In this document: positions 35,126-46,136 of the stretch, one piece after another
Position numbering within the stretch: position 1 is the first letter of the stretch
Layout: each line of letters starts with the position of its first letter
Assembly (NCBI GenBank): GCA_021307315.1
Contig: JAJSPD010000043.1
Span: forward strand, 310,001-374,000
Origin: Bisporella sp. PMI_857
Taxonomy: Eukaryota; Ascomycota; Leotiomycetes; Helotiales; Helotiaceae
Reading direction: 5' to 3'
DNA: 64,000 bases
Notes under the pieces: model-generated
Seen by the model: only the letters and a program-made list of their open reading frames with translations
Databases searched by the model: none
Told to the model about the DNA's origin: nothing
Position numbers and translations under genes: made by a program

Positions 35126-36716
35126 ATGGCGCCTCTCAACCGTATTATTATTGATACTGATCCTGGTAAGCTCTATGAAATATAAATCAATATACCAAAA
35201 TATTCTGACAATGTAACAGGTGTGGATGATATGTTGGCTATGCTTCTTGCTTTCGCAGCCAAGCCGGAAGAGCTCGAGATTTTATTACTTTCAGTCACCT
35301 ATGGCAATGTCGAAGTTACAAGGTATTCATTTTGACAAATTTTATGCGCTGAACACTCACCATAAATAGCTGCCTTCGCAATGTAGTTGCTCTTTTCCAC
35401 GTCCTTGAGAAGGAGTTGGCATGGCGGAAGTCTCGTGGCCAACTTGAAGGTTTTGGAACTATGTCATTCTCGAAGCCGATTGTTGCTATTGGCGCGGATC
35501 ATCCCTTGGAAGATGACACTCTTGCAGCTGATTACTTTCGTAAGTGACTACCTTGATTGTGACTCGTGCTAATGTCTATATAGATGGTCGAGATGGATTA
35601 GCTGGTGTTCATGACTCTGTAAGTGGAATCTATATGGGAACGATGGATCAGAGACTAACGCCAATATAGCACCCTCACTTCTCTCCAGCCGAAACATGGA
35701 AGGCTCTTTTTGACGCCACCCATGAAGCCAAAGAAGGAGCAACAGCTGACGAGATTGCTGCTGCCCGAGAGCTTGCCTCGCCATCTCCATCCTTCACAGC
35801 ATCTCAAGTCCCAGCCCACAAGGAGATTCTCCGCCTTCTAAAAGAGAATCCAGCTGATACCATCACCATCATTGCTGTCGGACCATTAACCAACCTAGCC
35901 CTTGCCGCTTCAGAAGACCCAGAGACTTTTCTGAGAGTTAAAGAAGTTGTTGTTATGGGCGGTGCTATCGACGTGGAAGGAAACATTACCCCCCTTGCCG
36001 AGTTCAACACCTACGCAGATGCTGTGGCCACTGCTCGAGTCTTCGCCCTCACCTCTCCGAGTCCTTGGTCTACCATGCCTCCCCCGCCGCTAGTCAAAGG
36101 TCTTCCACCATATCCTAAAGGTCTTTCCAAGCAGCTCAAATTGACACTTTTCCCTCTTGATATCACCACACCACACAAACTCTTCAAGTCGCAGCTCGAT
36201 GCAAAGCTCAACCCATTAATCGCAGCCGGCAGTCCCCTTGCAGAATGGACATCCGCATTCGTAAGCAAGACCTACGAGAAGATTGTCTTCCTCGGTAGTG
36301 CTCATACTGATGATCCTGGCCTCGACCTTCACGATCCGTTGACTATCTGGTATATGCTTACTCGTGCCTCGCCATCCTGGATCTCGGCACCAAAGGCACC
36401 AGAAGATATTAGAGTTGAGACTGCCGGCCAGTGGAGCAGGGGAATGCATATCATTGATCGAAGGCCCAGAAAGAAATTGGGTGCTGATCCCGTGCTGGAG
36501 CAGGTTAAAAGTCCAGGTGCGGTAGATATCACGAATCCAATGGAAAGCCTTGTGGTTAGTACCGAAGGAGAGCTTGGAGAGGAAGAGGGCCGTGATGCAC
36601 CTGGCGATAGCGGCGGGTGGCTTGACGTTAGAAAGGGAAATAGAATTAACAGAATTGTTGGCACGCCTGGCGAGGATGCCTTTGGACCATATCTCTTGGA
36701 GCGGGTCTTCGGATAG
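35126..36716 (+). CDS. Inosine-uridine preferring nucleoside hydrolase (5 exons)
   Basis: Exons 35126-35165, 35220-35322, 35370-35539, 35584-35618 and 35670-36716 give 464 residues. The N-terminal DTDPGVDDMLAMLLA is the Ca2+-binding signature of the family; IIAVGPLTNLALA and EVVVMGGAIDVEGNITPLAEFN with DP-x-A-type features complete the active site, and HDPLTIWYML supplies the late Asp. It cleaves the N-glycosidic bond of nucleosides for base salvage (yeast Urh1 type). It is longer than the roughly 340-residue yeast enzyme because of an insertion after FNTYAD and an acidic C-terminal insert (EGELGEEEG). Likely cytosolic. Confidence 0.93.
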
Positions 36717-37434
36717 ATTGCGAACCTGCATATTAGCCAGGATACTGGGTAGACATTTAACATGTCTTGCTTACTGCATAGTTGCATATATCTATATTGG
36801 TATAAATATTAAATTCCAATCTTGGCTTTCCACAAAGGAGCTCCACCCATGAATTCTCTAAAATGGATGGCCCCTGAAATAAGCGAGGTTGAGAGGTATA
36901 TTCATCCCCTTTGTTTTATTTTTTAAAGAGATTTTACTTTATCGGTTCTACTATTACAGTATAGCCCGACAATGGATTCACAAAATCCGCCTCCCTCAGA
37001 AACTTGCATGCTCGAAAATATTAATGAGAAAGTATGAAGTGAAAATAGAATGACCAAGTATATAAATAGTGCACGCTTTATCTGAAGCTGCTGTTTAAGG
37101 TATCAAGCAAGTCCATTGTACTAAACAGACGAGTTTTGAGAGATCGCAAGAGAATAGTAGTGTGAGCAGACAGAGCTTATTCGTTCTAGTCCTCTTAAGC
37201 CCTAGCTGTGAGCGAATGAAGCCTTTCTGTGTATACGAACCCTTCCATTGTCTAATGAAAATGTAGAGTTTTAATTAGTAGGTCTGTGAAGGATCCACCT
37301 CATGATTGTTTTTCCATTTTATATTGGCTAAGACGCTTTTGCAATCCATTCCACCCAAATATCCGTGGTATCAAACGCCTCTAATGCAAATCCCAGACCG
37401 TCTCACACCCACCTCCTCTGATCATGGTGCGTTC
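36717..37434. other. Intergenic between convergent gene ends
   Basis: 718 bp at the 3' ends of two genes. Only short random frames are present; no structure is noted. Confidence 0.6.
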
Positions 37435-38109
37435 TCATAAGTGCATCCCCTCGCCATCATCCTCCAACCCTGCCATTCGATCCGCTAATGCCCTACGCAA
37501 TGCATCGTCGTCTAGCCTGCCGCCTGAATTATTAGTAGATACAGAACTGACTCCATTAACCATGTTTGTATTTGATGTCGACGTAGTTCCATTTACAACA
37601 TTTGAGGTCGGCGTAGGTGAGACTCCATTGGCTGCGGTATTCGGTGCGGAGGTAGGCGCTGGCGCAGGTGGATCATCCAAAATCACATCTCCATTGACAA
37701 TCCGTCCTGTAGTAAACGTCCCATCACTCCATGCGTTACTCCTCTCCTCCCCATTACTCTCGACCATACCATTTGTTAAACCTTCTTCCTCTTTCAGCTC
37801 TTCATCACTAGCAAACTCCCTCCAGCTTTGTCCTCTATCCTCAACCTCCTTCTTCAATAAGCGTATCCGCTCTTCCATCCTTGTTATTACAACTTCATTC
37901 TCTCTGATCGCATCCAAACAATCTTGGTCTGGAGAAGTCAGGCCGGGCTCGGTGCCATTAGCAAAAGGTCGCAGCTGTTCGTTGGAGTAGTCAAGGTGTG
38001 CAATGGAGTTGCGGATCTCGGCGGCTTTGAGGAAGAGGTTTGAGAGGGGCAGATCTTTCAGAGCGGATGCAAAGGCGGCTGGGGTAATCGGAAGGGATTC
38101 TGATGACAT
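37435..38109 (-). CDS. Tma17/Adc17-like proteasome assembly chaperone
   Basis: A single-exon ORF of 224 residues. Residues about 30-90 carry EIRNSIAHLDYSNEQL, then CLDAIRENEVVITRMEERI, matching in order and spacing the helical hairpin I recall of yeast Tma17/Adc17 (IENSINHL, then RENEIVLNNYNERV). Tma17 helps assemble the regulatory-particle base of the 26S proteasome through Rpt6. The C-terminal half is a Thr/Asn/Ser-rich low-complexity tail ending in a conserved-looking ALRRALADRMAGLED. The tail is longer than in yeast. Divergent from the rhomboid gene over about 330 bp. Confidence 0.7.
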   Translation of the reverse strand: MSSESLPITPAAFASALKDLPLSNLFLKAAEIRNSIAHLDYSNEQLRPFANGTEPGLTSPDQDCLDAIRENEVVITRMEERIRLLKKEVEDRGQSWREFASDEELKEEEGLTNGMVESNGEERSNAWSDGTFTTGRIVNGDVILDDPPAPAPTSAPNTAANGVSPTPTSNVVNGTTSTSNTNMVNGVSSVSTNNSGGRLDDDALRRALADRMAGLEDDGEGMHL

Positions 38110-38438
38110 TGTGGAAAGGCTATGCCCTTAAGAGATTTGAGATGTAGTGTTTGTACTTATCACTAGATACCAGCTTCGTAAGGAGATTTGAAGGATACCT
38201 GGCTCAAAATTCGGAGTCTGTGTGACCGTTGAAGGCAACGAGGGGACGCGACTTTTTCTAGGTTGACGCGGGCCGATGAGAGCCCGTGCCATCCCTGTCA
38301 GAATTTTGCCAGAGGCTGATCTCAGTATGAACGATTCTTATATAAGCCCTTCCAGTCACCACGGCATGTTAACAGACGAAATCGAGATGCAGTAAGGAGG
38401 GCCACACTTCGCGAAGTGGTGCTGTGAGAGGAGGAAAC
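38110..38438. promoter_or_regulatory. Divergent promoter region
   Basis: 329 bp between the head-to-head Tma17-like and rhomboid genes. No TATA box is evident. Confidence 0.5.
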
Positions 38439-40196
38439 ATGAACGTATTCTGGCCAACAGCTCCTCGACGACTTTTCGCCATACAGCCTCGGGTCATCGT
38501 GCAGACATGCCATAACTTCGATTCTCTTGCTGCGAGTGTTGCGCAACGATCGATATCCTCTTTATGTACACGGCAAAGAAGTCAATGGTCTGCGCGCGAA
38601 AGACCTATATCGAGATCATGTTTTTACACTAGTCCTTTCCGACAATTAGCATTACGATTTCGAAGCCGCAATACAAAAAGTCCAATCCTCACGCGATTCG
38701 AACAGCTGCTAGTAGATAAAGAGTATTTGGATGATGAGGAGGAGATTAGTCTGCCATTTCGATACCATGCTGCTGAAAGGGGGGTATTCCAGGAGAAACC
38801 TCTTACCGAGGCGGAGAAACTGGCTGTCTTTGGAGAAGGAATTTCAGTGGGTGACGCGAATGACCTTTTGAGAAGAGCTCATGGTCATCGAGTAGCTGGA
38901 ACACTGCCTGACCCGGAGGATACTCCTGATGCCAACAGTCCAGACGCATATACAGAGAAGACATATCTTAATGCGCTGACATGGCTGCGCAAGCATGTTC
39001 CAGTAGATGAGATCCGAAATGCAACATTAAGAGCTGAACATGACTTGGAGAAATACAATCAGCAGATCATAGAAGACAGCGAGCGGATAGGGATATATAA
39101 GCCAAATTCAGGGGAGCAGGCTGCGGGAAAGAAGGGGAAAAAGGATAAGAGCGTATACGGGGATAGCGGACTCGACTACATACGTAACCTGAATAAGAAG
39201 AAACGGGAGGTGGAAGAAGCTGAATCGAAGGAAAGAGAAGGACAAGCTGCCGAGATTCGTCAAGTCACCGGAGAAGTTGATCCAGAAGCCGGAAAAGGCC
39301 TGTTCAAGCTTACGGCCCCATGGAAAGGCGAACTGGCAAACAGAGAGCCTAGCCCATTCGTCAAGAAGTGGACCGAGAATGCGAAGAGTCAGTACGAGAA
39401 GCCGCCCGAACTGACGATGTTTCGAAGGCTATTTCCCTCAACCTTACTTGTTCTCACCGTTGTTGGATTATGTTCTGTCTTCACTGTCATATATACCCCG
39501 CCGAGGAATAAGGACAGGTTATTCCCTGATGTCCCACCCGCAGCCGCAACGATATTGGGCATCATTACAGTCAACGTTGGAATTTTTCTTGCCTGGAGAT
39601 TTCCACCTTTCTGGCGGATAGGAAATAAATACTTCATCAGCACACCTGGTGTACCTGTACCCTGGAGTCTACTGGGAAACATCTTCTCCCACCAATCATT
39701 CTCGCATCTTTGCATAAACATGTTCGTTCTCTACCTCATCGGCACCCGGCTCCATGATGAGGTTGGCCGCGCCACCTTCCTCTCTGTATATGTCAGCTCT
39801 GGCGCGCTTGGGTCTCTTGCGTCCCTGGCGTCTTTTGTCCTCCGCAGCTCCTTCGTCAGTGCTTCCCTTGGTGCGTCCGGTGCCATCAGCGGTGTCGTCG
39901 GTGCATACCTTTGGCTCAAGAAAGATGAGCCTGTCCGAGCGTTTTTTATCCCGGAGGGAATTCAGATTCCTTCGTGGGTGCCACTCGGGATCATTCTTGC
40001 GCTAGAAATCTTCCCGATTGCCTTCAGCAAAGGTCGACTAATCAAGGTAGATCACTGGGCGCATTTAGGGGGGTATATGAGCGGGATCGGCGCCGCAGAA
40101 CATCTACGAAGGAAGGCGAGGCAAAGAGGGAAGCTAGAAGCGGAAAGGAGGAGAAATATGGGGATTCTAGACAAGATAAAGGAAGGACGGTTATAG
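38439..40196 (+). CDS. Rhomboid protease, probably mitochondrial (Pcp1/PARL-like)
   Basis: A single-exon ORF. The first ATG is at 38439 (the frame is open from a GTG at 38424), giving 585 residues. The first about 80 residues are Arg/Ser-rich with almost no acidic residues, as in a mitochondrial presequence. A charged middle region precedes about six membrane helices from residue 325. The rhomboid catalytic dyad is present: Ser480 in GASGAISG and His542 in DHWAHLGG. The loop NIFSHQSFSHLCINMFVLYLIG is the HxxxxHxxxN-type motif of the family. It cleaves substrates inside the inner membrane. The long N-terminal extension is typical of fungal members. Confidence 0.9.
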   Translation: MNVFWPTAPRRLFAIQPRVIVQTCHNFDSLAASVAQRSISSLCTRQRSQWSARERPISRSCFYTSPFRQLALRFRSRNTKSPILTRFEQLLVDKEYLDDEEEISLPFRYHAAERGVFQEKPLTEAEKLAVFGEGISVGDANDLLRRAHGHRVAGTLPDPEDTPDANSPDAYTEKTYLNALTWLRKHVPVDEIRNATLRAEHDLEKYNQQIIEDSERIGIYKPNSGEQAAGKKGKKDKSVYGDSGLDYIRNLNKKKREVEEAESKEREGQAAEIRQVTGEVDPEAGKGLFKLTAPWKGELANREPSPFVKKWTENAKSQYEKPPELTMFRRLFPSTLLVLTVVGLCSVFTVIYTPPRNKDRLFPDVPPAAATILGIITVNVGIFLAWRFPPFWRIGNKYFISTPGVPVPWSLLGNIFSHQSFSHLCINMFVLYLIGTRLHDEVGRATFLSVYVSSGALGSLASLASFVLRSSFVSASLGASGAISGVVGAYLWLKKDEPVRAFFIPEGIQIPSWVPLGIILALEIFPIAFSKGRLIKVDHWAHLGGYMSGIGAAEHLRRKARQRGKLEAERRRNMGILDKIKEGRL

Positions 40197-43100
40197 ATGG
40201 ATTAGGATATATGTACCAACAGTATTTATATTATGTTATTAACGATACAGCCCAATAATTTAGAAGCAAGAAGGGAATGAAGATCATCTCCTATTTGTTT
40301 CTCGCTTATCGTGCATTGTTACGACTCCGGATGGCATCACTTCATGGGTCAAAGCACGTGCTGAATGATTAATATATAAACACCAGCTCGCTCGGCTTGT
40401 CAGCCGTAACATTTTGTTCTCTCTTAAATGTTCTTCAATGCCGTTCATGTTCTGAAAGCAACAAATGCCCTCAGCGGTCCAGGTCGACTGCTCCTGCATG
40501 TATTTGTCATGGGAGCGCTAGGGATGATATTTTAGAAGCAGGGATGCAGCACGTTTACTTTACTACGATTCTTCCTCTTAGCCCTTCTTCTCCGGCTTCT
40601 TTGGTTGACTTGTTTCTTGAGCTAGTAATTCGTCAAGTGGTGATTGCGCTCGTCTCCTGCATACATTTTTTGCTTCAATTTATCAGTCCGCCAACGAATT
40701 CACCACTCCGTACTACAGAAACCACATTTGCGTCAGAAATTCTACGCTCTTTCTGTATGAAACACGCCCCACTCGCAACGGCATTGATATCGCTCATGCT
40801 ACGGTGAATGGTCAGTGGGAAGTGGACGCTTGAACTATGCTAGGATGATGTCTAAGAGCCTTACTTTGGAGTAAGGACTGATCAGCTACCAAAGCCCATG
40901 AAAAGGGTTCAATGCTAAGACTTATAGCTCAACAAGAGGAACTTCATAAAAGCTGGCATTATAGAGATTGCCTAGATGCATTTTCAGCGGCGTATGATTG
41001 AGTTGCTTCCCGAAGAAGAATTCTAGGCAAGTCACCGATTTAGGCGGTATTACCACTGTTGGAGTCAACTTTTGAGAACTTTACAAAATGAATCTCGTTT
41101 GTCGGCAACAGTAGGCGATTGCGATTAGGCATTTCTCTTCATTCGTGCTATGGTTCTACGAAACAAAACTTCAGAGTCTGTGTAGCGGATGATAAAGCCT
41201 CTTACTCCTTTACCGGTCTTGAGCCTGCGCCTTAGGACCCTGACATAATAATGAATGAGCTTTAAATGAGACACTAGCACTGGTAAGGATGAGAAGCGTA
41301 GTGCTACGTCGTAAATCGGCGACTCACATACGAACGGGGATGTTGAGACCTTTCATCCGGTGAGTTTATGTCTTTGGCAATCTCATAATAGACCTTCTGG
41401 TTGATCGTAGGTAGGTTGATGGGGCACCATCGAGATTGAACCAGGCTGTGTGAAAAAGAGATGTGGCCGGCAATACAAATACGGTCAAGGATTGGCTGGA
41501 GAAGCCATGGAAGACAACGCTAAACATTCAAGAGCACATGCTAAGAGGGGTCAGGTTATACGCACAAAACTTTGAGCAAGAGCAGAGATCTTCAGGCGTG
41601 GAAATGCAAAGTTTATTTCATCTGGAATCAAGGACCACTGGTTGGATGAACTACGCAAATCCTTCAGCCCCTAGAGCGCTTACGCGCTACCAAGTGCTCA
41701 AAGTCGACGCCTCGACGGAATTCAAGCTTCGTAGCCCGAAGGACTGACTCGGCAGTTGAGATTCTGTGTATCTGGTAGGATGGAGGGCATTTACGCTCGC
41801 ACGGATAGTTCCATTGGCCAACATATTGTTGATGATGAGCTTGGTCCTCGGTAGGGGCCGTATGCTTCTGAAAGCGTGTGTCCCTCTTGACCTTCAAGTT
41901 TCGTTATGTCATTTCTTCAGTCTTGAGGTTACATGGCTACGGAATTTTGAGCCGTGTAACACTAGTATGCAACTAGGACTATTTCCATATGACGAACCTC
42001 CTGTCGTCGGTGTCCGGCTAGTGGAGCTAGTAAGTTTAGTTTTGATCATTTCTACGTTTACTTCTAGAGCTCTAAAGGGAGTAGGTTTCCCCTAAAACGG
42101 CATTGCATATGTTTTCATCTTAGGGATTCTGCGTTGCTGCGACATTTCCTTTGTCAATCTCCAGGACCTTAAGCTGCCAGTAATTGGGAAACAATGCCAG
42201 CTAAACGTGAACGGTTCTGGTTCACAAGTGCTTCTCATCGTCTTGGCAGACGTTTTCACAAAGCGTTGACGCTGTGGCAGGGCCCAAACAAAATGCACAG
42301 ATTGGGCGATGACGGAAAATTGAAGCTTAAAACGGGTAATATGGCCCTTTTGAGACTTCAGCCCCCTCATCTTTTCTGAACGGCTCGGACAAATCACAGT
42401 GCCAGCCCACCGGACCCCTGCACCCCAAAGCCGGATCGGCAGTGCGGCATCTCCATCAAAAAGTCTGCTGTCAGGTTTTACCGACCTTGGCATCCCCCGC
42501 CTCAACGCCCCCGGCCGCCAACGGGCAATATCTCATCTCTGCTTGTCAAAGATTGACGTCGACGACCAGGTTGTGGCACTAAACAGCCACAATGTGAATT
42601 CCATTGCCACTCCAAAAAAAAAAAAAAGAGATCAACAAGAAGGTTGAAACGAGCCTCCGTCTCCTTAGTACAGACCGCAGGCATCTTGTCCCTGTTTTTG
42701 TTCCTGTCTGCTCAGCACCTGAATATCACTTCGCTTATCTGCTTCCTTTCTCTGCGCTATTCCTCCTAAATACGGATGTCGAAACCTTTTGAGGCTGCGA
42801 TCAGCATCTTATCCACGAAATAGCTCTTTCCCGAGTTATCAGCATTCATCTTAATAGGTTTGTTGCTACACACCAATAGGATTGTTGGGGATTCGCCGAA
42901 TGGAAATTGTACATTAGTTTTCAGCTCGAGAAACTTAAAAAAACGTACATCTTCCACAAGTGTAGAGTAGTTCATTCCAGCCACATCTACTGTGTTGCAG
43001 CTTAGATCCAGCTAAATTTCGGGGTACACTATTTCAAGGGAAGAACATTCTCTTGGACGCCCATTTTGTGCGCATATTCGGTCTTTCTGTATTTCACTAG

Positions 43101-43748
43101 TCAAGCCACCGTAAGGTCTAAGCACTCTTCACTAGGCCACCGTGTGACCCATTTTAAGGTCTTTGTTTGTTAAGCGATGCTTCGTGATGATCATAATATT
43201 TCCTAACATGCAATTTCCCATCCCAGGAGAGCTGACTTCTGCATGGAAGAGGTGGCAACTGCCAAGAGGACCCTGAATTATACTGCAGGAACCACTGGAT
43301 TGGATAGGGGGTAACGCTGTTCCTATTACAGGCGAGAAAGCCCCTGGTTATAGCGCTCTCGCATAAAGAAACAGCCATGTTGGATCGTCATCGAATTTGA
43401 CAAAAGCATTATGGTCTTCATCGTGCTTTCCATCCGCAACCCAAAAGCCGTTCTTCGACCCCAGCAATATGACGATACGGGGGGACGCCAGGCTGAAATA
43501 TCCAAGGACAGAACGTTAGGGACAGCTATTGATCGACATCATCAGGAGGAGTCCTATGACGATCGATTGAGCTTTGCCAAGATAGTCAGGACTCAAAGGG
43601 AGAACTAGAAATCTATAAAGATGACCTTCTCTTCCTCTCCAGGTCTCATCCTTATCATCACAATCCCATCATCTTTACTTTCAGCAATCTTCAAAACTTC
43701 AAACTATAACTTCGATATTTTTCAGTATCACCAATCACAATCGCAAAC
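40197..43748. other. 3.5 kb without a supported gene; GC-rich island near 42380-42560
   Basis: No ORF here has a recognisable domain. ORFs at 40397-40807, 41463-41747 and 42092-42505 have composition like chance frames. From about 42380 to 42560 the sequence turns GC-rich (CCGGACCCCTGCACCCC and CCGGCCGCCAACGGGC), then a poly(A) run at about 42609. It resembles a regulated promoter more than decayed DNA. A short frame MSKPFEAAISILSTK begins at 42777 and ends after 15 codons. Confidence 0.5.
43614..43619 (+). promoter_or_regulatory. TATA box of the hydrophobin gene
   Basis: TATAAA sits 135 bp upstream of the hydrophobin ATG and is followed by a CT-rich tract (CTTCTCTTCCTCTCC), the usual layout of strongly expressed fungal genes. 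The assignment is by position only. Confidence 0.55.
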
Positions 43749-44157
43749 ATGAGAACTTCATTCATCATCTCAGCCTTCGCCGCCACTGCCTTCGCTGTTC
43801 CGGCTAAATGGGCAGGTCAATCTTTGAACCAGCGCCAGGCCGGACTTTGCGCATCTGGCACTCCTCAGTGCTGTGACGTCGATGTCCTTGGTGTTGCGGA
43901 CCTCAACTGCGAGACTCGTAAGTCTATCCCAACCTCGGGGCGGCTGGGTATCATAAGCTAAATTCACGTTCTAGCACCGACGGTGCCAACCTCCATCACC
44001 GACTTCAACGATATCTGCGCATCTGTGGGCAAGATCGATATGTGCTGCCTCATCCCCATTGTATGGCTTACCTTTGTTCATATTCTTACAACGAAGATGC
44101 TAATATGTGATATAGCTTGAACAAGGTCTCATCTGCACCTCACCCTCTGGATCCTAG
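43749..44157 (+). CDS. Class II hydrophobin (3 exons)
   Basis: Exons 43749-43917, 43975-44060 and 44116-44157 give 98 residues. The first about 16 residues (MRTSFIISAFAATAFA) form a signal peptide. Eight cysteines at 34, 41, 42, 54, 71, 80, 81 and 92 follow the C-CC-C-C-CC-C hydrophobin order, and the short regular spacing (nine residues between Cys71 and Cys80, ten between Cys81 and Cys92) marks class II. Hydrophobins are secreted and self-assemble at air-water interfaces, coating hyphae and spores. A Gln/Arg segment (NQRQAG) before Cys34 may be a Kex2-like processing site. Both introns use standard sites. Confidence 0.93.
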
Positions 44158-44752
44158 ATCGTTGATATCGATCATCTCTCTAAAAGATCATTCGATATGA
44201 TTAGGCAGGACCGTTATACGGCAATCTCGCACATGAGCCGACATTGTATATTGTATATTATATCGATATGTTATAATTTTCCTTACCGTTTCATATGGAG
44301 TTGAGGATTGGGGGAAAGGGGATTGGGGGTTGCAGGCAACATATATGTATTGGTACATTTTTTAGTTCGTAATTGAAATTATTACTTTATACTTCTTCCT
44401 ACACATGCTTGAGTGGTATTATTTATAAAAGCCTACGCATTCGCATGCATTGAGAGAAGTGCATAGAAATTGTACTCATAGAGATTTGTTAGGCTTGGCA
44501 TGGCACGGCCTCGCTTGTGCAACCTCCCTCGTATGCATGTCAGAGCGCTCATCACGGGCGTTCCTCTCGGGCGTCCAGTTGTCCATGTCGGGGCGGTCCA
44601 GTCCTGAGATTTTTTCTTTCACGCCCAGCTACCTTTTCCATCTCTCATAACAACTCTCTTCACAAGTCAAAACATCTCTCGATTTATCTTCAAATCTCTA
44701 TTTCTCAATACTTAGCTTCTACCAAACGCAAAATCAACTCAGCATCAGAACC
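44158..44752. other. Intergenic between hydrophobin and zinc-finger gene
   Basis: 595 bp holding the hydrophobin 3' end and the promoter plus 5' UTR of the next gene. A CT/CA-rich leader runs from about 44640 to the ATG. Confidence 0.55.
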
Positions 44753-46136
44753 ATGGACTTATTCGACTTCAACGCCTACGAAGGCCCCAGCCAACCCACT
44801 GAGTCCAGCATGGGCGGAAACCCCAGCGACATGAACCCTTCTACTGGTGATGCCTTCGACGCGCCGACCATGAATGATATGACCGTTCTCGATGACTACA
44901 ACAGCTTCGGCAGCATGCTTTACGCTGAAGAGCTCTACGAATCCACTCCGATGGAGACGACGGTCGCTCCCGTTGGATTCGATGACGGGAATGCACAGAC
45001 TGGACCAAGCGATTTCAACGCCAATCTCGCAACGCCGCAAAATGATATTCGGCTTTCGAGCACTCAGTACCAGCATGGAGAGTTGTCGCCGTACAATCCT
45101 TGGGACTTATCGCCTTTCCATCCTCTCTACCAGGAGCCTCCTCAGAGTGCAACACACAATCAGCAATCTTCGATGGGATCCCAAGACTTAGACCGCTTCA
45201 GTGGTGAGGCTGAGATTGACAGCGGTTTTGGTGAGGGGGTGGTTACACAGGGCGGCACAGATGCGGGTGATTGGTGAGTTTTTTTTTTAGACTGACACTA
45301 GTAGGGCGTTCCATGCTACAATAAAGGACGAGATGTTCGCCCCCATGGGCAAGTCAATGCAATGCGATTACTCTGAAAATTGCAAAAAGTTCAGGCGTTT
45401 CGCCTCAAAGGAAACGTTCAGTTATCACCTTGAGAATCATCGCCAAGAAGTGCTTGATTTATGGAATCTCTCCAAAACTTGCAAATGGCCTGGGTGCAAG
45501 TCTCGAAGGTCAAACACGTCATTTAAGACCAAAGGCCTATTTAAGAAACACCTCAAAACTCACATCAAAGTCCACCAGTGTGATGTAGAGGGTTGTGACT
45601 ACCCAACTGCATTTGGAACAGCGTTCGACCTTCGTCGTCACCAAGCAACCGCACACTCAACCTTCTGCAACTTCTTCTGCACTTTTAACGACTGCGAGCG
45701 AAATACTTTAGGGTTCCCAAGGCTAGATAAACTCAACGAGCATATACGTGATCAACACGAAACATTTCGATGTCAATTTGATCACTGTCGTGCACGAGTT
45801 GTTGAGTCTGAGAGAGAATCACACATAAATATAGCTCACCAAGGAAACCTTAATGGTCCTCCAGATTCGCCTGATAGCTTGATTTATGAGTGTGGGTTTC
45901 CTGGTTGTGCTGGAACGAAGTCAAGATTCAACTACGATTCTATGAAAAGACACATCATTAAAGATCATGAATTTTCCGACACCGGTTACTTAGCGTTCTG
46001 GATAAGGTTCATGAGAAAACACGTTGATCCCAGTGAATCGCTACGAGTCGTCACTGTTCTCTATCCTGAGCGTTATAAATTCAAGGGCCATCAACATTGC
46101 TTGACTTGCTTGCAGAAGAAGTCGTTGCCCGCTTAG
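44753..46136 (+). CDS. C2H2-type multi-zinc-finger protein (2 exons)
   Basis: Exons 44753-45273 and 45305-46136 (31 bp intron with a T-run) give 450 residues. The first about 175 residues are acidic and Asn/Ser/Pro-rich, as in an activation or disordered region. The second exon has six C2H2-like units in order: CDYSENC, CKWPGCKS, CDVEGCDYP, CTFNDCERN, CQFDHCRAR and CGFPGCAGT, each followed by a helix with HxxxH or HxxxxH. Several have long or irregular C-to-H spacing, so not all may bind zinc classically. A final CLTC pair lies at the C-terminus. A nuclear DNA-binding role is likely but unproven. The intron is short, so its boundaries merit checking. Confidence 0.82.

Noticed and set aside
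42092..42505. 137-codon minus-strand ORF in the gene-less stretch
   Set aside because: It runs across the GC-rich island, where stop codons are rare by composition; no protein signature.
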